In this document: positions 32,798 through 40,646 of the stretch, in pieces
Layout of the letters: each line of letters begins with the position of its first letter
Numbering within the stretch: position 1 is the stretch's first letter
Origin: Geobacteraceae bacterium
GTDB taxonomy: Bacteria; Desulfobacterota; Desulfuromonadia; Geobacterales; Geobacteraceae
Reading direction: 5' to 3'
DNA length: 41,889 bases
NCBI GenBank assembly: GCA_024281055.1
Contig: JAMXLF010000037.1
Coordinates: forward strand, 1-41,889
Notes under the pieces: model-generated
What the model was told of the DNA's origin: nothing
Database searches by the model: none
Seen by the model: the letters and a program-made list of their open reading frames with translations, nothing else
Translations under genes and position numbers: made by a program

Positions 32798-33181
32798 TCA
32801 GCGGGGGCTCCCTAGGCGATGTCGGAGCGACGACGCTTTTTTTCCGAAATAGAGCCAGAAATTGAAGAGACAGAGCAGGATGGTGGATACCTCGACGAAG
32901 TGGAACGGCAGGTCTATGTGGAGGAGCTTGTCGGCGTAATAGCCGATGAAGTGGCCTGTATACGTGGTATGGGGATTATACCTTTCGAGGAGCCAGAGCC
33001 TCAGGGTGGATAATGGGCACGGCGCGTCGAACGGGACGGTGACGCCGGCATAGACGAGCCCCAGAACATGAACGAGCCGTACAGCTCTGGAGCGTACCCC
33101 CCACCAGGCGCCGATGACGAGAAATAAGGTCCAGAGTGTATGGACCAGGACGACGATGTCTGCCAACACCATGTAGGTCAT
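32798..33181 (-). CDS. DUF2784 membrane protein
   Basis: 127 residues with three to four membrane spans and the DUF2784 pattern (LVHTLWTLFLVIGAWWG, the CPLSTLRLW segment, and YTGHFIGYYADKLLH). The role of this family is unknown. It is convergent with the CPBP-like gene, with 3 bases between the stops, and stands alone. Confidence 0.8.
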   Translation of the reverse strand: MTYMVLADIVVLVHTLWTLFLVIGAWWGVRSRAVRLVHVLGLVYAGVTVPFDAPCPLSTLRLWLLERYNPHTTYTGHFIGYYADKLLHIDLPFHFVEVSTILLCLFNFWLYFGKKASSLRHRLGSPR

Positions 33182-33288
33182 TGGTGATCGCCTTTAGTCG
33201 GTATTTGTATCAAAGCATATCGGTGGATGGCCGAGTGTCAACCTTGACGATGGCCCGGGTGAGCTGTTGCGGCAGGCAGACCTTTCTT

Positions 33289-34464
33289 CTACACCCGCTC
33301 GAAGATCACCGCGACGGCCTCTCCCCCGCCGATGCAGAGCGTTGCCAGTCCATACCTGGCCTGCCGTCTGTGCAATTCGCGGATCACCGTGGCCGCCAGT
33401 CTGCCACCGCTGGCCCCGATCGGATGGCCGAGGGCGCAGGCACCACCGTTCACGTTGACCTTGTTAATGTCGAGCTTCAGTGATTTGATTGCGATGAGCA
33501 CGACCGAGGCGAACGCCTCGTTGATTTCGAACAGGTCGATATCGGCGAGAGAGAGGCCCGCCCGGGCGCACACCTTTTCGATACCTCCGACGGGCGCCTC
33601 GGGGAAATGGTCCGGATGGCGGCTTTCGGTGGCCATCGCCACGACCCGCGCCTTTGGCTTCAGGTTATGCTTCTTCAGTCCCGCCTCGTCGGTAAGGAGC
33701 GCAAGCGCCGCGCCATCGGTGATGCTGGAGGCATTGCCGGCAGTGATGGTCCCCTCCTTGCCGAACACCGGTCGCAGCTCACTCAGCTTGCCGATATCCC
33801 CCTTGAACGGGTCTTCGTCGGTGGCTATCGTCTCAACGCCTTTCTTCCCCTTCTTCACCACCGGTACGATTTCCCCCGCGAATATCCCTTCGTTGACCGC
33901 AGCCTGGGCCAGCCGGTAAGAGCGCAAGGCGTATTCATCCTGCTCCGCGCGGCCGATGCCGTTTCGTGCGGCGCTTGCGTCGCCGATTTCTCCCATGTGA
34001 CGCCCGGAATACGGGTCCTGAAGCCCGTCAAAGATCATCAGATCGAATATCTCGCCATGCCCCATGCGGTAACCGGTACGGGCTTTCCTGAGAAAGTACG
34101 GGGCGAGCGACATGCTCTCCATTCCCCCGGCGATCACCACTTCGGCATCTCCGAGCCGCAGCGCGCCGGCGCCGAGCATGATCGCTTTCAGGCCGCTCCC
34201 GCACACCTTGTTGATCGTCATCGCATGGGTCGAGTCCGGAATCCCCGCGAAGCGCATGGCCTGCCGCGCCGGCGCCTGCCCGCATCCTCCCGGCAGCACC
34301 TGGCCGACGATTACCTCGTCCACGGCTTCGGAAGCGAGGCTAGCCCTCTGCAGCAGCCCCGTTATAACGGCAGCCGCAAGTTTCGGTGCCTCGACATCGG
34401 CCAAAGCGCCGCAGAATGAACCGAACGGCGTGCGTAACGCTTCCACTACGAAGACATCTTTCAT
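33289..34464 (-). CDS. acetyl-CoA C-acetyltransferase (thiolase)
   Basis: 391 residues from the ATG at 34464 (GGAAGGTGG upstream; MKDVFVVEALRTPFG is the usual thiolase start). The nucleophile cysteine is in NKVCGSGLKAI, the catalytic histidine in ALGHPIGASGGR and the second cysteine in TLCIGGGEAVAVIFERV. All are intact and the length is standard for biosynthetic or degradative thiolases. It interconverts two acetyl-CoA and acetoacetyl-CoA. It has no pathway neighbours here, but in this organism type it could serve acetate, butyrate or aromatic degradation ends. Confidence 0.93.
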   Translation of the reverse strand: MKDVFVVEALRTPFGSFCGALADVEAPKLAAAVITGLLQRASLASEAVDEVIVGQVLPGGCGQAPARQAMRFAGIPDSTHAMTINKVCGSGLKAIMLGAGALRLGDAEVVIAGGMESMSLAPYFLRKARTGYRMGHGEIFDLMIFDGLQDPYSGRHMGEIGDASAARNGIGRAEQDEYALRSYRLAQAAVNEGIFAGEIVPVVKKGKKGVETIATDEDPFKGDIGKLSELRPVFGKEGTITAGNASSITDGAALALLTDEAGLKKHNLKPKARVVAMATESRHPDHFPEAPVGGIEKVCARAGLSLADIDLFEINEAFASVVLIAIKSLKLDINKVNVNGGACALGHPIGASGGRLAATVIRELHRRQARYGLATLCIGGGEAVAVIFERV

Positions 34465-34689
34465 GTTGCCACCTTCCCAACCGGCCATAATTATGCTCCG
34501 GGATCGAGGGTTTACCTACGTTTTGTTGTTGTTGTGGTTCAGGATGTTCTCTAACGGTATCTACTTCTTCTAGCAAACTTTCTGGAGCGCGCAAGAGCAA
34601 GTCAACATTAATTCTTGGGCCTTTCTGGATGAATTTGAGGTCGCTTCCGAAGCGTTTCTCCCTGTACCTGAAAAATTTTTGTCAACGAC

Positions 34690-34716
34690 TTGCATAACTT
34701 CGTAACGCGGTATAAT
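34690..34716 (+). promoter_or_regulatory. promoter of the YtxH-domain gene
   Basis: TTGCAT (34690-34695) and a perfect TATAAT (34711-34716) with a short 15-base spacer; the start would be near 34723. The rest of the 298-base gap from 34465 to 34762 contains no gene that I can see. Confidence 0.5.
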
Positions 34717-34762
34717 TGCGAGTGTTGAAGTCCACAGCACATAAACATAAGGAGGCGGACAA

Positions 34763-35110
34763 ATGGCACGCAAAGAGTACAATCCCATGGCAGATTCCCT
34801 CAAGGTCATCGGCGGCGGAATACTCGGAGCAGGGCTGGCATTGCTGCTTGCGCCGCAAGCGGGAAGAAAGACACGCAAGGACATCGTTCGTTACGCGAAA
34901 ACGGTTGGCGGCAGAACAGACAAGGCCGTCCATCAGTTTTCCGAGAAAATGGACGAATATGTTGATGCGGTGGGACATGACGTATCGGAACTGCTGCACA
35001 ACGGGAAGGAAATGACCCAAGAAGCGAAGAGGGATCTCTTGTCGGTAATTGATAAGGGACAGCAAAGGCTGGAAAAGCAGAAGAGCAAGATTGCACAAAT
35101 GATCAGCTAA
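34763..35110 (+). CDS. YtxH-domain small membrane-associated protein
   Basis: 115 residues. One glycine-rich hydrophobic segment (VIGGGILGAGLALLLAPQAG) followed at once by RKTRKDI, the YtxH signature, then a long amphipathic helix that could form a coiled coil. Members are often stress-induced in other bacteria; the molecular role is unknown. A strong AAGGAGG lies 7 bases before the ATG and the TATAAT promoter is good, so it may be well expressed. Confidence 0.8.
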   Translation: MARKEYNPMADSLKVIGGGILGAGLALLLAPQAGRKTRKDIVRYAKTVGGRTDKAVHQFSEKMDEYVDAVGHDVSELLHNGKEMTQEAKRDLLSVIDKGQQRLEKQKSKIAQMIS

Positions 35111-35188
35111 ACACCCGCCTGAGTTTTGCTGCCGGTGTGCCCCCCTGTCGGCTCTTGGCAGTCGGCCTGGGGGAATTAGTTACATAAA

Positions 35189-35217
35189 AAGCCGGCCCCT
35201 TTTCAGGGTGCCGGCTT
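35189..35217 (-). terminator. terminator of the acs gene
   Basis: Stem AAGCCGGC / GCCGGCTT with a 13-base loop; on the reverse strand it is followed by TTTTT. It lies 26 bases after the acs stop. The forward side has a weaker T-run and may also end the YtxH transcript. Confidence 0.75.
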
Positions 35218-35242
35218 CCTTTACGCGGTGAGGTTGCGGTAC

Positions 35243-37297
35243 TCAGGCTGCATGGGCCAGTTCGTACCGCCCATGGAGTTTCTGGATTTCAGCCACGACC
35301 TCGGGGTTGGCCAGGGTGGTCGTATCGCCGACGTCTGCGCCGCCGGAAATTGCCGCCAGCACACGGCGCATGATCTTACCCGAGCGGGTCTTCGGCATGT
35401 CGGGGACGATCAGCACCGCCCGCGGCCGGGCGATGGGGCCGATTTCCGCCACGACGGCGTCGGAAATCCGCTGCTCCAGCTCCTCGCCGGACGCGTAGCC
35501 CGCTTTCAGGGATACGTACAGCTCGGGCATTCTCCCCTTGATCTCGTCCGCGACCGGGACTACTGCCGCTTCGGCTACCTCGGGGATAACCAGGGCTGCG
35601 GATTCGAGCTCCTTGGAACCGAGCCGGTGGCCCGCCACGTTGATCACGTCGTCGATCCGGCCGAGGATGCGGTAGTAGCCGTCGGCCTCCTGGGTGGCGC
35701 CGTCGCCCGTCAGGTACGGCCAGTCATGCCAGTCGGTGCTCGCGGGGTCTTTGCAGTAGCGGCTGTAGTACTGCCCCACGAAGCGGTCAGGGTCTTTCCA
35801 GATGGTCTGTAAGACGCCCGGCCAGGGGTTGCGGATGCAGATGTTCCCGGCCCGGCCCGACCCTTCGGGGATTTCGTTCCCCTCATCGTCGAAGATGACC
35901 GGGTAGATGCCAGGCATTGCCGGCCCCGTGCTCCCCGGCTTCATCGCGTGGAGCGCCGGCATGGTGCTGGTGAGGAAGCCCCCCGTCTCGGTCTGCCACC
36001 AGGTGTCGACGATGACCGCCTCGCCTTTTCCCACCACATTATAGTACCACCGCCACACCTCGGGCTCGATCGCCTCGCCCACGGTGGTCATCAGCTTGAA
36101 GTGGTACTCGTACTTGGCAGGCTCGTCGGGACCGGCCCGGCGCAGTGCCCGTACCGCCGTCGGGGAGGTGTGGAAGATGTTGACGTCGAGATCCCGGGCG
36201 ATCCGCCACGGACGACCCGCATCGGGCCAGGTGGGAACTCCTTCGTAGACCACCACCGAGGCCCCCAGGGCGAGCGGACCGTAGACGATGTAGGAATGCC
36301 CGGTGATCCAGCCGATGTCGGCCATGCACCAGTAGACGTCCTGCGGATGGATATCCTGGATGTATTTAGCAGTGCCCGCCACGTAGGAGAGGTAACCCCC
36401 CGTGCTGTGCTGGCATCCCTTCGGTTTCCCGGTGGTGCCGCTGGTGTACATCAGGAAGAGCGGGTCGTCGGCCAGCATCTCTTCCGGGGCGACCCGGCGG
36501 CCCCGATACCCTTTCAGCAGGTCGTTGATGATGAAATCCCGCCCTTCAACGAGGGGGGTCGGGCTGGAATAGCGTCCCGGATAGCGCTGCCAGACCAGGA
36601 CCTTGTCGATTTTCTGCCCCGCTTTAGTGGCCAGTTCCACTGCTTCATCGGCATTCTCCTTGTGGTCGAGGAGCTTGCCGCCCCGGTAGTAGGCATCCAT
36701 GGTGATCAATACCCGGCTTTCGGCGTCTGCTGCCCGGTCGGCTACGCTCTTGGCGCTGAAGCCGCTGAATACCTGGGAGTGAATGAGCCCCAGCCGCGCG
36801 CAGGCGAGCATGGTGATGGGCAATTCGGGCACCATCGGCATGTGCAGCGTCACCCGGTCACCCTTCTTCAGACCGGCGAAATCCCGCAACAGCGCCGCGA
36901 ACTCGTTCACCTTCACGAACAGTTCCTGATAGGTGACGTGCTGGGTTGCCTCATCTTCAGGTTCGGGAACGAAGTGGATGGCTGCCTTGTTCCGGTAGTT
37001 CGGCAGGTGCCGGTCGATGCAGTTGTCGCTCGCGTTCAGTTTGCCGCCCGCGAACCAGCGCCAGAATGGGGGATGACTGCTGTCCAGGACCGCGTCCCAC
37101 TTGCGGTACCAGTGCAGAAGGTTGGCATATTCTTCGAAGCTCCCCGGGAACTTGTCGGGGGAGAAACGCTCGTAAACGCCCTTGTCCGTCAGGTTAGCCT
37201 GCTCCACGAACGACTCGGGCGGTTGATAGTACTCTTCTTCCTGCCAGTGAACGGCGATTTCAGCCTCCGATACTCTTTCTCCTTTCTCGGTTTTCAT
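35243..37297 (-). CDS. acsA: acetyl-CoA synthetase (acetate--CoA ligase)
   Basis: 684 residues. Activates acetate to acetyl-CoA with ATP. The N-terminal YRKWDAVLDSSHPPFWRWFAGGKLN, the P-loop MYTSGTTGKPKGCQHSTGG, WWQTETGG and the C-terminal PKTRSGKIMRR (with the lysine that is commonly acetylated) all fit. Length is slightly above the usual 650, through the N-terminal 30 residues (HWQEEEYYQPPESFVEQANL) typical of one subgroup. AAGGAAGGTG precedes the ATG. As acetate is the main fuel in Geobacter-type bacteria, this is a central enzyme; it is transcribed alone, away from a control region with an inverted repeat. Confidence 0.93.
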   Translation of the reverse strand: MKTEKGERVSEAEIAVHWQEEEYYQPPESFVEQANLTDKGVYERFSPDKFPGSFEEYANLLHWYRKWDAVLDSSHPPFWRWFAGGKLNASDNCIDRHLPNYRNKAAIHFVPEPEDEATQHVTYQELFVKVNEFAALLRDFAGLKKGDRVTLHMPMVPELPITMLACARLGLIHSQVFSGFSAKSVADRAADAESRVLITMDAYYRGGKLLDHKENADEAVELATKAGQKIDKVLVWQRYPGRYSSPTPLVEGRDFIINDLLKGYRGRRVAPEEMLADDPLFLMYTSGTTGKPKGCQHSTGGYLSYVAGTAKYIQDIHPQDVYWCMADIGWITGHSYIVYGPLALGASVVVYEGVPTWPDAGRPWRIARDLDVNIFHTSPTAVRALRRAGPDEPAKYEYHFKLMTTVGEAIEPEVWRWYYNVVGKGEAVIVDTWWQTETGGFLTSTMPALHAMKPGSTGPAMPGIYPVIFDDEGNEIPEGSGRAGNICIRNPWPGVLQTIWKDPDRFVGQYYSRYCKDPASTDWHDWPYLTGDGATQEADGYYRILGRIDDVINVAGHRLGSKELESAALVIPEVAEAAVVPVADEIKGRMPELYVSLKAGYASGEELEQRISDAVVAEIGPIARPRAVLIVPDMPKTRSGKIMRRVLAAISGGADVGDTTTLANPEVVAEIQKLHGRYELAHAA

Positions 37298-37374
37298 GGT
37301 GTAGTCACCTTCCTTTTGTCATTAAGTTTCTCCTTTCCTGATTACAGTATACTCCTCTTTCAATGCCAGGGGAT

Positions 37375-37420
37375 GTGTGCAACATGTTAATATAATTACA
37401 TTAAATCGTATGTCGCACAC
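37375..37420. promoter_or_regulatory. possible regulator-binding inverted repeat upstream of acs
   Basis: GTGTGCAACAT (37375-37385) and ATGTCGCACAC (37410-37420) are complementary in 10 of 11 positions, around a very AT-rich 24-base centre. It lies between the divergent acs and phosphatase genes. It could be the site of a transcription factor that bends or loops the DNA, or an mRNA hairpin in the acs leader. Confidence 0.5.
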
Positions 37421-37433
37421 TTTGTGTCATCTG

Positions 37434-37461
37434 TTGATTATCATGATTGCTCCGGTATACT
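37434..37461 (+). promoter_or_regulatory. possible promoter of the phosphatase-HPP unit
   Basis: TTGATT (37434-37439), 16-base spacer, TATACT (37456-37461). The start would be near 37468, with a leader of about 55 bases to the GTG at 37523. Confidence 0.5.
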
Positions 37462-37522
37462 TTCGTTATAAAATCCTGTGCGTTATCCCCTATTGCAGCC
37501 CTTAGCAGGAGGACCATCAAGG

Positions 37523-38305
37523 GTGACACGCGCCAAACCTGGTGACAGATTGCAGATCGACACGTTCGAAATGAGGCTGGCCCGCGAAGTGGAGCGGCTC
37601 CTTTTCCCCAAAAGCTCGCCGGTCTGCACCTGGAACTGCATCGGGGTCAGGAACCGCACGGCCGGCGTCCTGGGCGGAGATTATTTCGATTTTGTCTCCG
37701 TGCCGGACGGCGGACTGGCCGTTTTCATCGGCGATGTGACCGGTCATGGCCTGCACGCCTCCCTGGTGATGGCGCTTATTTACGGTTTCATCCACCGCGC
37801 GGCCCTCGACGCCGTAGCTCCGGTCGAGCTGGCAGCGCAGGTGAACGACTTTCTCCTCCGCTTTGCCGAGCGCTCCCGGACCCTCGATCAATATTTTTCC
37901 TCCACCCTCTTTCTGGGTATCATCGACCCGAAAACCCTGGCAATGGACTATGTCAACGCCGGTCATGTCCCCGCTCTGGTGCGCCGGGGCGGGGAGGTCA
38001 TCGAGCTTGCGCCCACTACCCAGCCACTCGGATATTTCGAGACCATCGACACGACAACCGGGTCGTTCCGTCTGGCGAAGGGAGACCGGCTGCTCCTCTA
38101 TACCGACGGCATCATCGAAGCCGCCGGCGCCTCCGGGGAACGATTCGGTGCAGAGCGTCTCAGGGCGGCACTGACGGGAAGCGAGGCTGGCCACACGGAG
38201 TTCCTGGGCTCTCTCTTCAAGGCCCTGCGGGACTTCGGTATTGCCGATCCGCCGGAAGATGACTGCACCGCCATGGTCGTCGACATCCGGGGGGAGGAGA
38301 AATGA
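37523..38305 (+). CDS. SpoIIE/RsbU-type PP2C serine phosphatase
   Basis: 260 residues from a GTG at 37523 that follows AGGAGG by 10 bases; a GTG at 37478 has no such site. The SpoIIE PP2C fold is shown by AGVLGGDYFDF and FIGDVTGHGLHASLVMALI (metal aspartates), AGHVPALV, LLLYTDGIIEA and DDCTAMVV, so the metal centre looks complete. There is only a short N-terminal helix and no sensor domain. Such proteins dephosphorylate anti-sigma-factor antagonists; no such partner gene is in this window. A short gap separates it from the HPP gene. Confidence 0.88.
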   Translation: MTRAKPGDRLQIDTFEMRLAREVERLLFPKSSPVCTWNCIGVRNRTAGVLGGDYFDFVSVPDGGLAVFIGDVTGHGLHASLVMALIYGFIHRAALDAVAPVELAAQVNDFLLRFAERSRTLDQYFSSTLFLGIIDPKTLAMDYVNAGHVPALVRRGGEVIELAPTTQPLGYFETIDTTTGSFRLAKGDRLLLYTDGIIEAAGASGERFGAERLRAALTGSEAGHTEFLGSLFKALRDFGIADPPEDDCTAMVVDIRGEEK

Positions 38306-38369
38306 ATCGCGGCGGCTTTCCCGATGCCTGCAGCCGCCATTTGCAAACGGTGCGAAGAGAGAGGTGCTC

Positions 38370-38840
38370 ATGTCCAGGATTATCCGCGACAGCCTGAAGG
38401 TTGGCCTTCTTCTCTGCGTGCCGGGCGCAATCGCCTGGGTGACGGGTCGGCCGTTCATCTTTCCGAGCCTCGGCCCATCCGCTTTTTCCCTCGTTATGGA
38501 GAAGAAACCCGGGGATATGCTGCGGACGGTAATCGGCGGCCACCTGATCGGGGTCGTCGGCGGGCTCCTGGCGTATTACACGATTGCAGAGGAGCTCGAC
38601 CTCGGGAATTTGCCGCCGTCCCTTTCCCTCTCTCTGCTCCGTCTTGCAGTCAGCGGGGTGATTTCCGTCATCCTGACGACCGCCGGCATGCTGGCGGCGG
38701 GTGCCAGGCATCCTCCCGCCTGCGCAACCACCCTGATCGTTTCGCTCGGCATCATGGCGACGCTGCGGGATGCATTGTTCATCATGCTCGCGGTCATCAT
38801 CATGTGCGCCGTCCATCGGCTCATGCCGCGGGAGGCCTGA
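38370..38840 (+). CDS. HPP-family integral membrane protein
   Basis: 156 residues from the ATG at 38370 (GAGAGGTG upstream). About four membrane spans, with FIFPSLGPSAFSLVME in the first half and ARHPPACATTLIVSLG in the second, the sequence that names the HPP family. Some family members transport nitrite in plastids and cyanobacteria; for bacteria of this type the substrate is unknown. It follows the phosphatase gene by 64 bases and probably shares its transcript. Confidence 0.8.
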   Translation: MSRIIRDSLKVGLLLCVPGAIAWVTGRPFIFPSLGPSAFSLVMEKKPGDMLRTVIGGHLIGVVGGLLAYYTIAEELDLGNLPPSLSLSLLRLAVSGVISVILTTAGMLAAGARHPPACATTLIVSLGIMATLRDALFIMLAVIIMCAVHRLMPREA

Positions 38841-38862
38841 AGGAAAATGCGGGCCCCAGACA

Positions 38863-38901
38863 CACCAAAGCCCCTGGTGTTAACCGCCCAGGGGCTTGGT
38901 G
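38863..38901 (+). other. strong stem-loop without a T-run after the HPP gene
   Basis: CACCAAAGCCCCTGG (38863-38877) pairs with CCAGGGGCTTGGTG (38888-38901) except for one bulged base. No run of T follows on either side, so it is not a standard intrinsic terminator. It may protect the 3' end of the transcript. From 38902 to the hicB stop at 39032 I see no gene; a fragment reading GGGTCAGACTGG near 38931 is reminiscent of REP-type repeats. Confidence 0.5.
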
Positions 38902-39031
38902 GTATGCCTGTGTCGGTGAGGGTAGAATCAAGGGTCAGACTGGTACGCCTCGCTCTTTCGCTCATTTGCGCTTTAGGCCCTGTGGGTCCTCATGACGTTT
39001 TTCAACAGTCTGATAATGCTTCTAGTTTTGT

Positions 39032-39439
39032 TCAATGCCCGCATACCTCCCTATGCCCGAGACCTTCTGCTATCAGGGCAAGAACCAGCGTATTCAGACT
39101 GACCCCTTCCTGCTTGGCCCGTGCGGCAAGGCGGGCATGCAGGCTCTTGGGGAGGCGGGCGACGAACTTGCCGGAGGCCTCGATCAATTCGACCGGCTTC
39201 GCCGTCGGCTTCGGGACCGGCCGCCCCATGTCGACGACCGCGGAAATCCAGGCGGCAAACGCGTCCCTTCCGTTGGTGATCGCCTCTTCGATGGTTTCTC
39301 CATCGGCCATGCAGCCGGGGAGGTCGGGAAAGGTGATGAGAAAACCGTCACCATCCTCTTTGGGCAGCGGTGTGATTTCGTGCATGTATTCTTCGAATTT
39401 ATAGGGAGGCTTGATGGCTTTGACCTTTTTCACGCTCAT
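39032..39439 (-). CDS. hicB: HicB-family antitoxin
   Basis: 135 residues. The N-terminal half is the partial RNase-H-like HicB fold (GFLITFPDLPGCMADGETIEEAITNGRDAFAAWI). The C-terminal half (about 90-130: GKFVARLPKSLHARLAARAKQEGVSLNTLVLALIAEGL) is a ribbon-helix-helix DNA-binding domain. It neutralises HicA and represses the operon. It overlaps hicA by 4 bases, toxin first. Confidence 0.9.
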   Translation of the reverse strand: MSVKKVKAIKPPYKFEEYMHEITPLPKEDGDGFLITFPDLPGCMADGETIEEAITNGRDAFAAWISAVVDMGRPVPKPTAKPVELIEASGKFVARLPKSLHARLAARAKQEGVSLNTLVLALIAEGLGHREVCGH

Positions 39440-39681
39440 GGCCGTTTCTCCTTTGCCTGGTCGATCAGGACGATAAATTGTTTGATGTACACCGGCTTTA
39501 TCGGTCTGTGGGCCGGGACGCTGACCGCAAGCTCAACGCCGGGATAGGAAAAGATATAATGGCTGCCCCCATGATTCCGGATCTCGATACCATACTTTCC
39601 GGCAACGGTAACAAGGTTCTCTATCCGCCAGTCATGCGGGTTGTGTCGCATGTTTTCCAGTAGCTTCTCGGCTGTGCCCAT
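39436..39681 (-). CDS. hicA: HicA-family mRNA interferase toxin
   Basis: 81 residues, a compact double-stranded-RNA-binding-like fold. The catalytic histidine is H41 in NHGGSHYIFSYPG. The C-terminal half (VPAHRPIKPVYIKQFIVLIDQA) fits the usual helix that follows. No Shine-Dalgarno sequence is seen, and the predicted transcription start lies at the ATG. Confidence 0.9.
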   Translation of the reverse strand: MGTAEKLLENMRHNPHDWRIENLVTVAGKYGIEIRNHGGSHYIFSYPGVELAVSVPAHRPIKPVYIKQFIVLIDQAKEKRP

Positions 39682-39687
39682 GTAATG

Positions 39688-39716
39688 ACGATACTACATG
39701 TGGTACTATAAGTCAA
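39688..39716 (-). promoter_or_regulatory. hicAB promoter with palindromic operator
   Basis: On the reverse strand TTGACT (39716-39711) and TATCGT (39693-39688) are 17 bases apart. The spacer contains TACTACATGTGGTA (39692-39705), a palindrome with one mismatched pair around ACATGT, a natural site for the HicB ribbon-helix-helix domain. Confidence 0.6.
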
Positions 39717-39764
39717 GCTTCGCTCGAATTGGAATTGCAGGGCCGCGGGACGAGACCGCTCCGC

Positions 39765-39797
39765 AAAAAAGCCACATCCTCACCGGAAGCGGCTTTT
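39765..39797 (-). terminator. terminator of the cytochrome b-pentahaem operon
   Basis: AAAAAAGCC (39765-39773) pairs with GGCTTTTT (39791-39798), extended by an imperfect inner stem; on the reverse strand TTTTTT follows. It is about 40 bases after the stop of the pentahaem gene. Confidence 0.65.
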
Positions 39798-39836
39798 TCC
39801 CAACTAACTCCTCACTACAACAAACACAGCGGCCGG

Positions 39837-40646
39837 CTACTTTTCCTTCCGATAGCTCTCGAAGACGAGCAGAGCCACTATCCCCCAGCACACCAGGAGG
39901 GCGACCACGACACCGCCCCAGACCTTGCGGCGTTGCAGCTGGGCTTCGATCGCGGTAATATGCCCCTGGATTTTCTGCAACTCCGTCTGGAAATCAGCGG
40001 TCTGGCTGCGGACCTTGTCCACGTCGACGCTGTGGAAGATGCGGTGGAAGCGGTTCCGCAGGGAGAAGAGCTCGTCCTCCATCTCCTTGGTGACGATGCC
40101 GGTCCGGTGCAGGTCGGCCAGCGACCGGTCGACCTCGGTGATCCTCCGGTCGGTTTCGACTACCGCCGCCTTGATCTGCTCGGCCCGGCCGTAGTCGTGG
40201 CAGCGGCTGCAGCTCTGGCTGTTGATCAGGTCCGGCGTGGCTTTCTGGACGGCGTGGTTGGTGTGGCAGGTGACGCACTGCGGGCCGCCATGGCCGAGTG
40301 CCCGGCCATGGGCGCTGGCGAGGTAATCCTCCTTGACCCCGACGTGGCAGCGCCCGCAGAACGCGGGAATATCGTTCTCCTTGGGTGCGCCGAGGAACCC
40401 CCGGGCCGGGTTCATTGCATTGGCCATGTCGGTTGGATCGCCGCCGTGACAGTTGTGGCAGGAGATGCCGTTGGCGGCATGGATGCTCGTGCGCCATGCG
40501 GCGACCGGGGCGCCGAGGGGGCCGGGTTGGCTGCCGTGGCACTGGATGCAGACCGTCTCCGCCGTCTGGGCGAAGGAGGGGACGGCGAGAAGGGGGAACA
40601 GGAGCGGCCAGGCAGCGAGCAGCAGTCGGAACCGGTTTCGTCTCAT
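39837..40646 (-). CDS. membrane-anchored pentahaem cytochrome c of a Rieske/cytochrome b complex
   Basis: 269 residues from the ATG at 40646, which overlaps the cytochrome b stop. A signal peptide (about 1-26) leads into a periplasmic domain with five haem sites: CIQCH 33-37, CHNCH 63-67, CGRCH 97-101, CVTCH 124-128 and CSRCH 146-150. A long helical coiled-coil stretch (about 155-235) and a C-terminal membrane span (about 243-262) follow. It replaces cytochrome c1 or f as electron acceptor of the Rieske protein. The helical stalk between haems and anchor is unusual and may set the distance from the membrane. Confidence 0.85.
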   Translation of the reverse strand: MRRNRFRLLLAAWPLLFPLLAVPSFAQTAETVCIQCHGSQPGPLGAPVAAWRTSIHAANGISCHNCHGGDPTDMANAMNPARGFLGAPKENDIPAFCGRCHVGVKEDYLASAHGRALGHGGPQCVTCHTNHAVQKATPDLINSQSCSRCHDYGRAEQIKAAVVETDRRITEVDRSLADLHRTGIVTKEMEDELFSLRNRFHRIFHSVDVDKVRSQTADFQTELQKIQGHITAIEAQLQRRKVWGGVVVALLVCWGIVALLVFESYRKEK

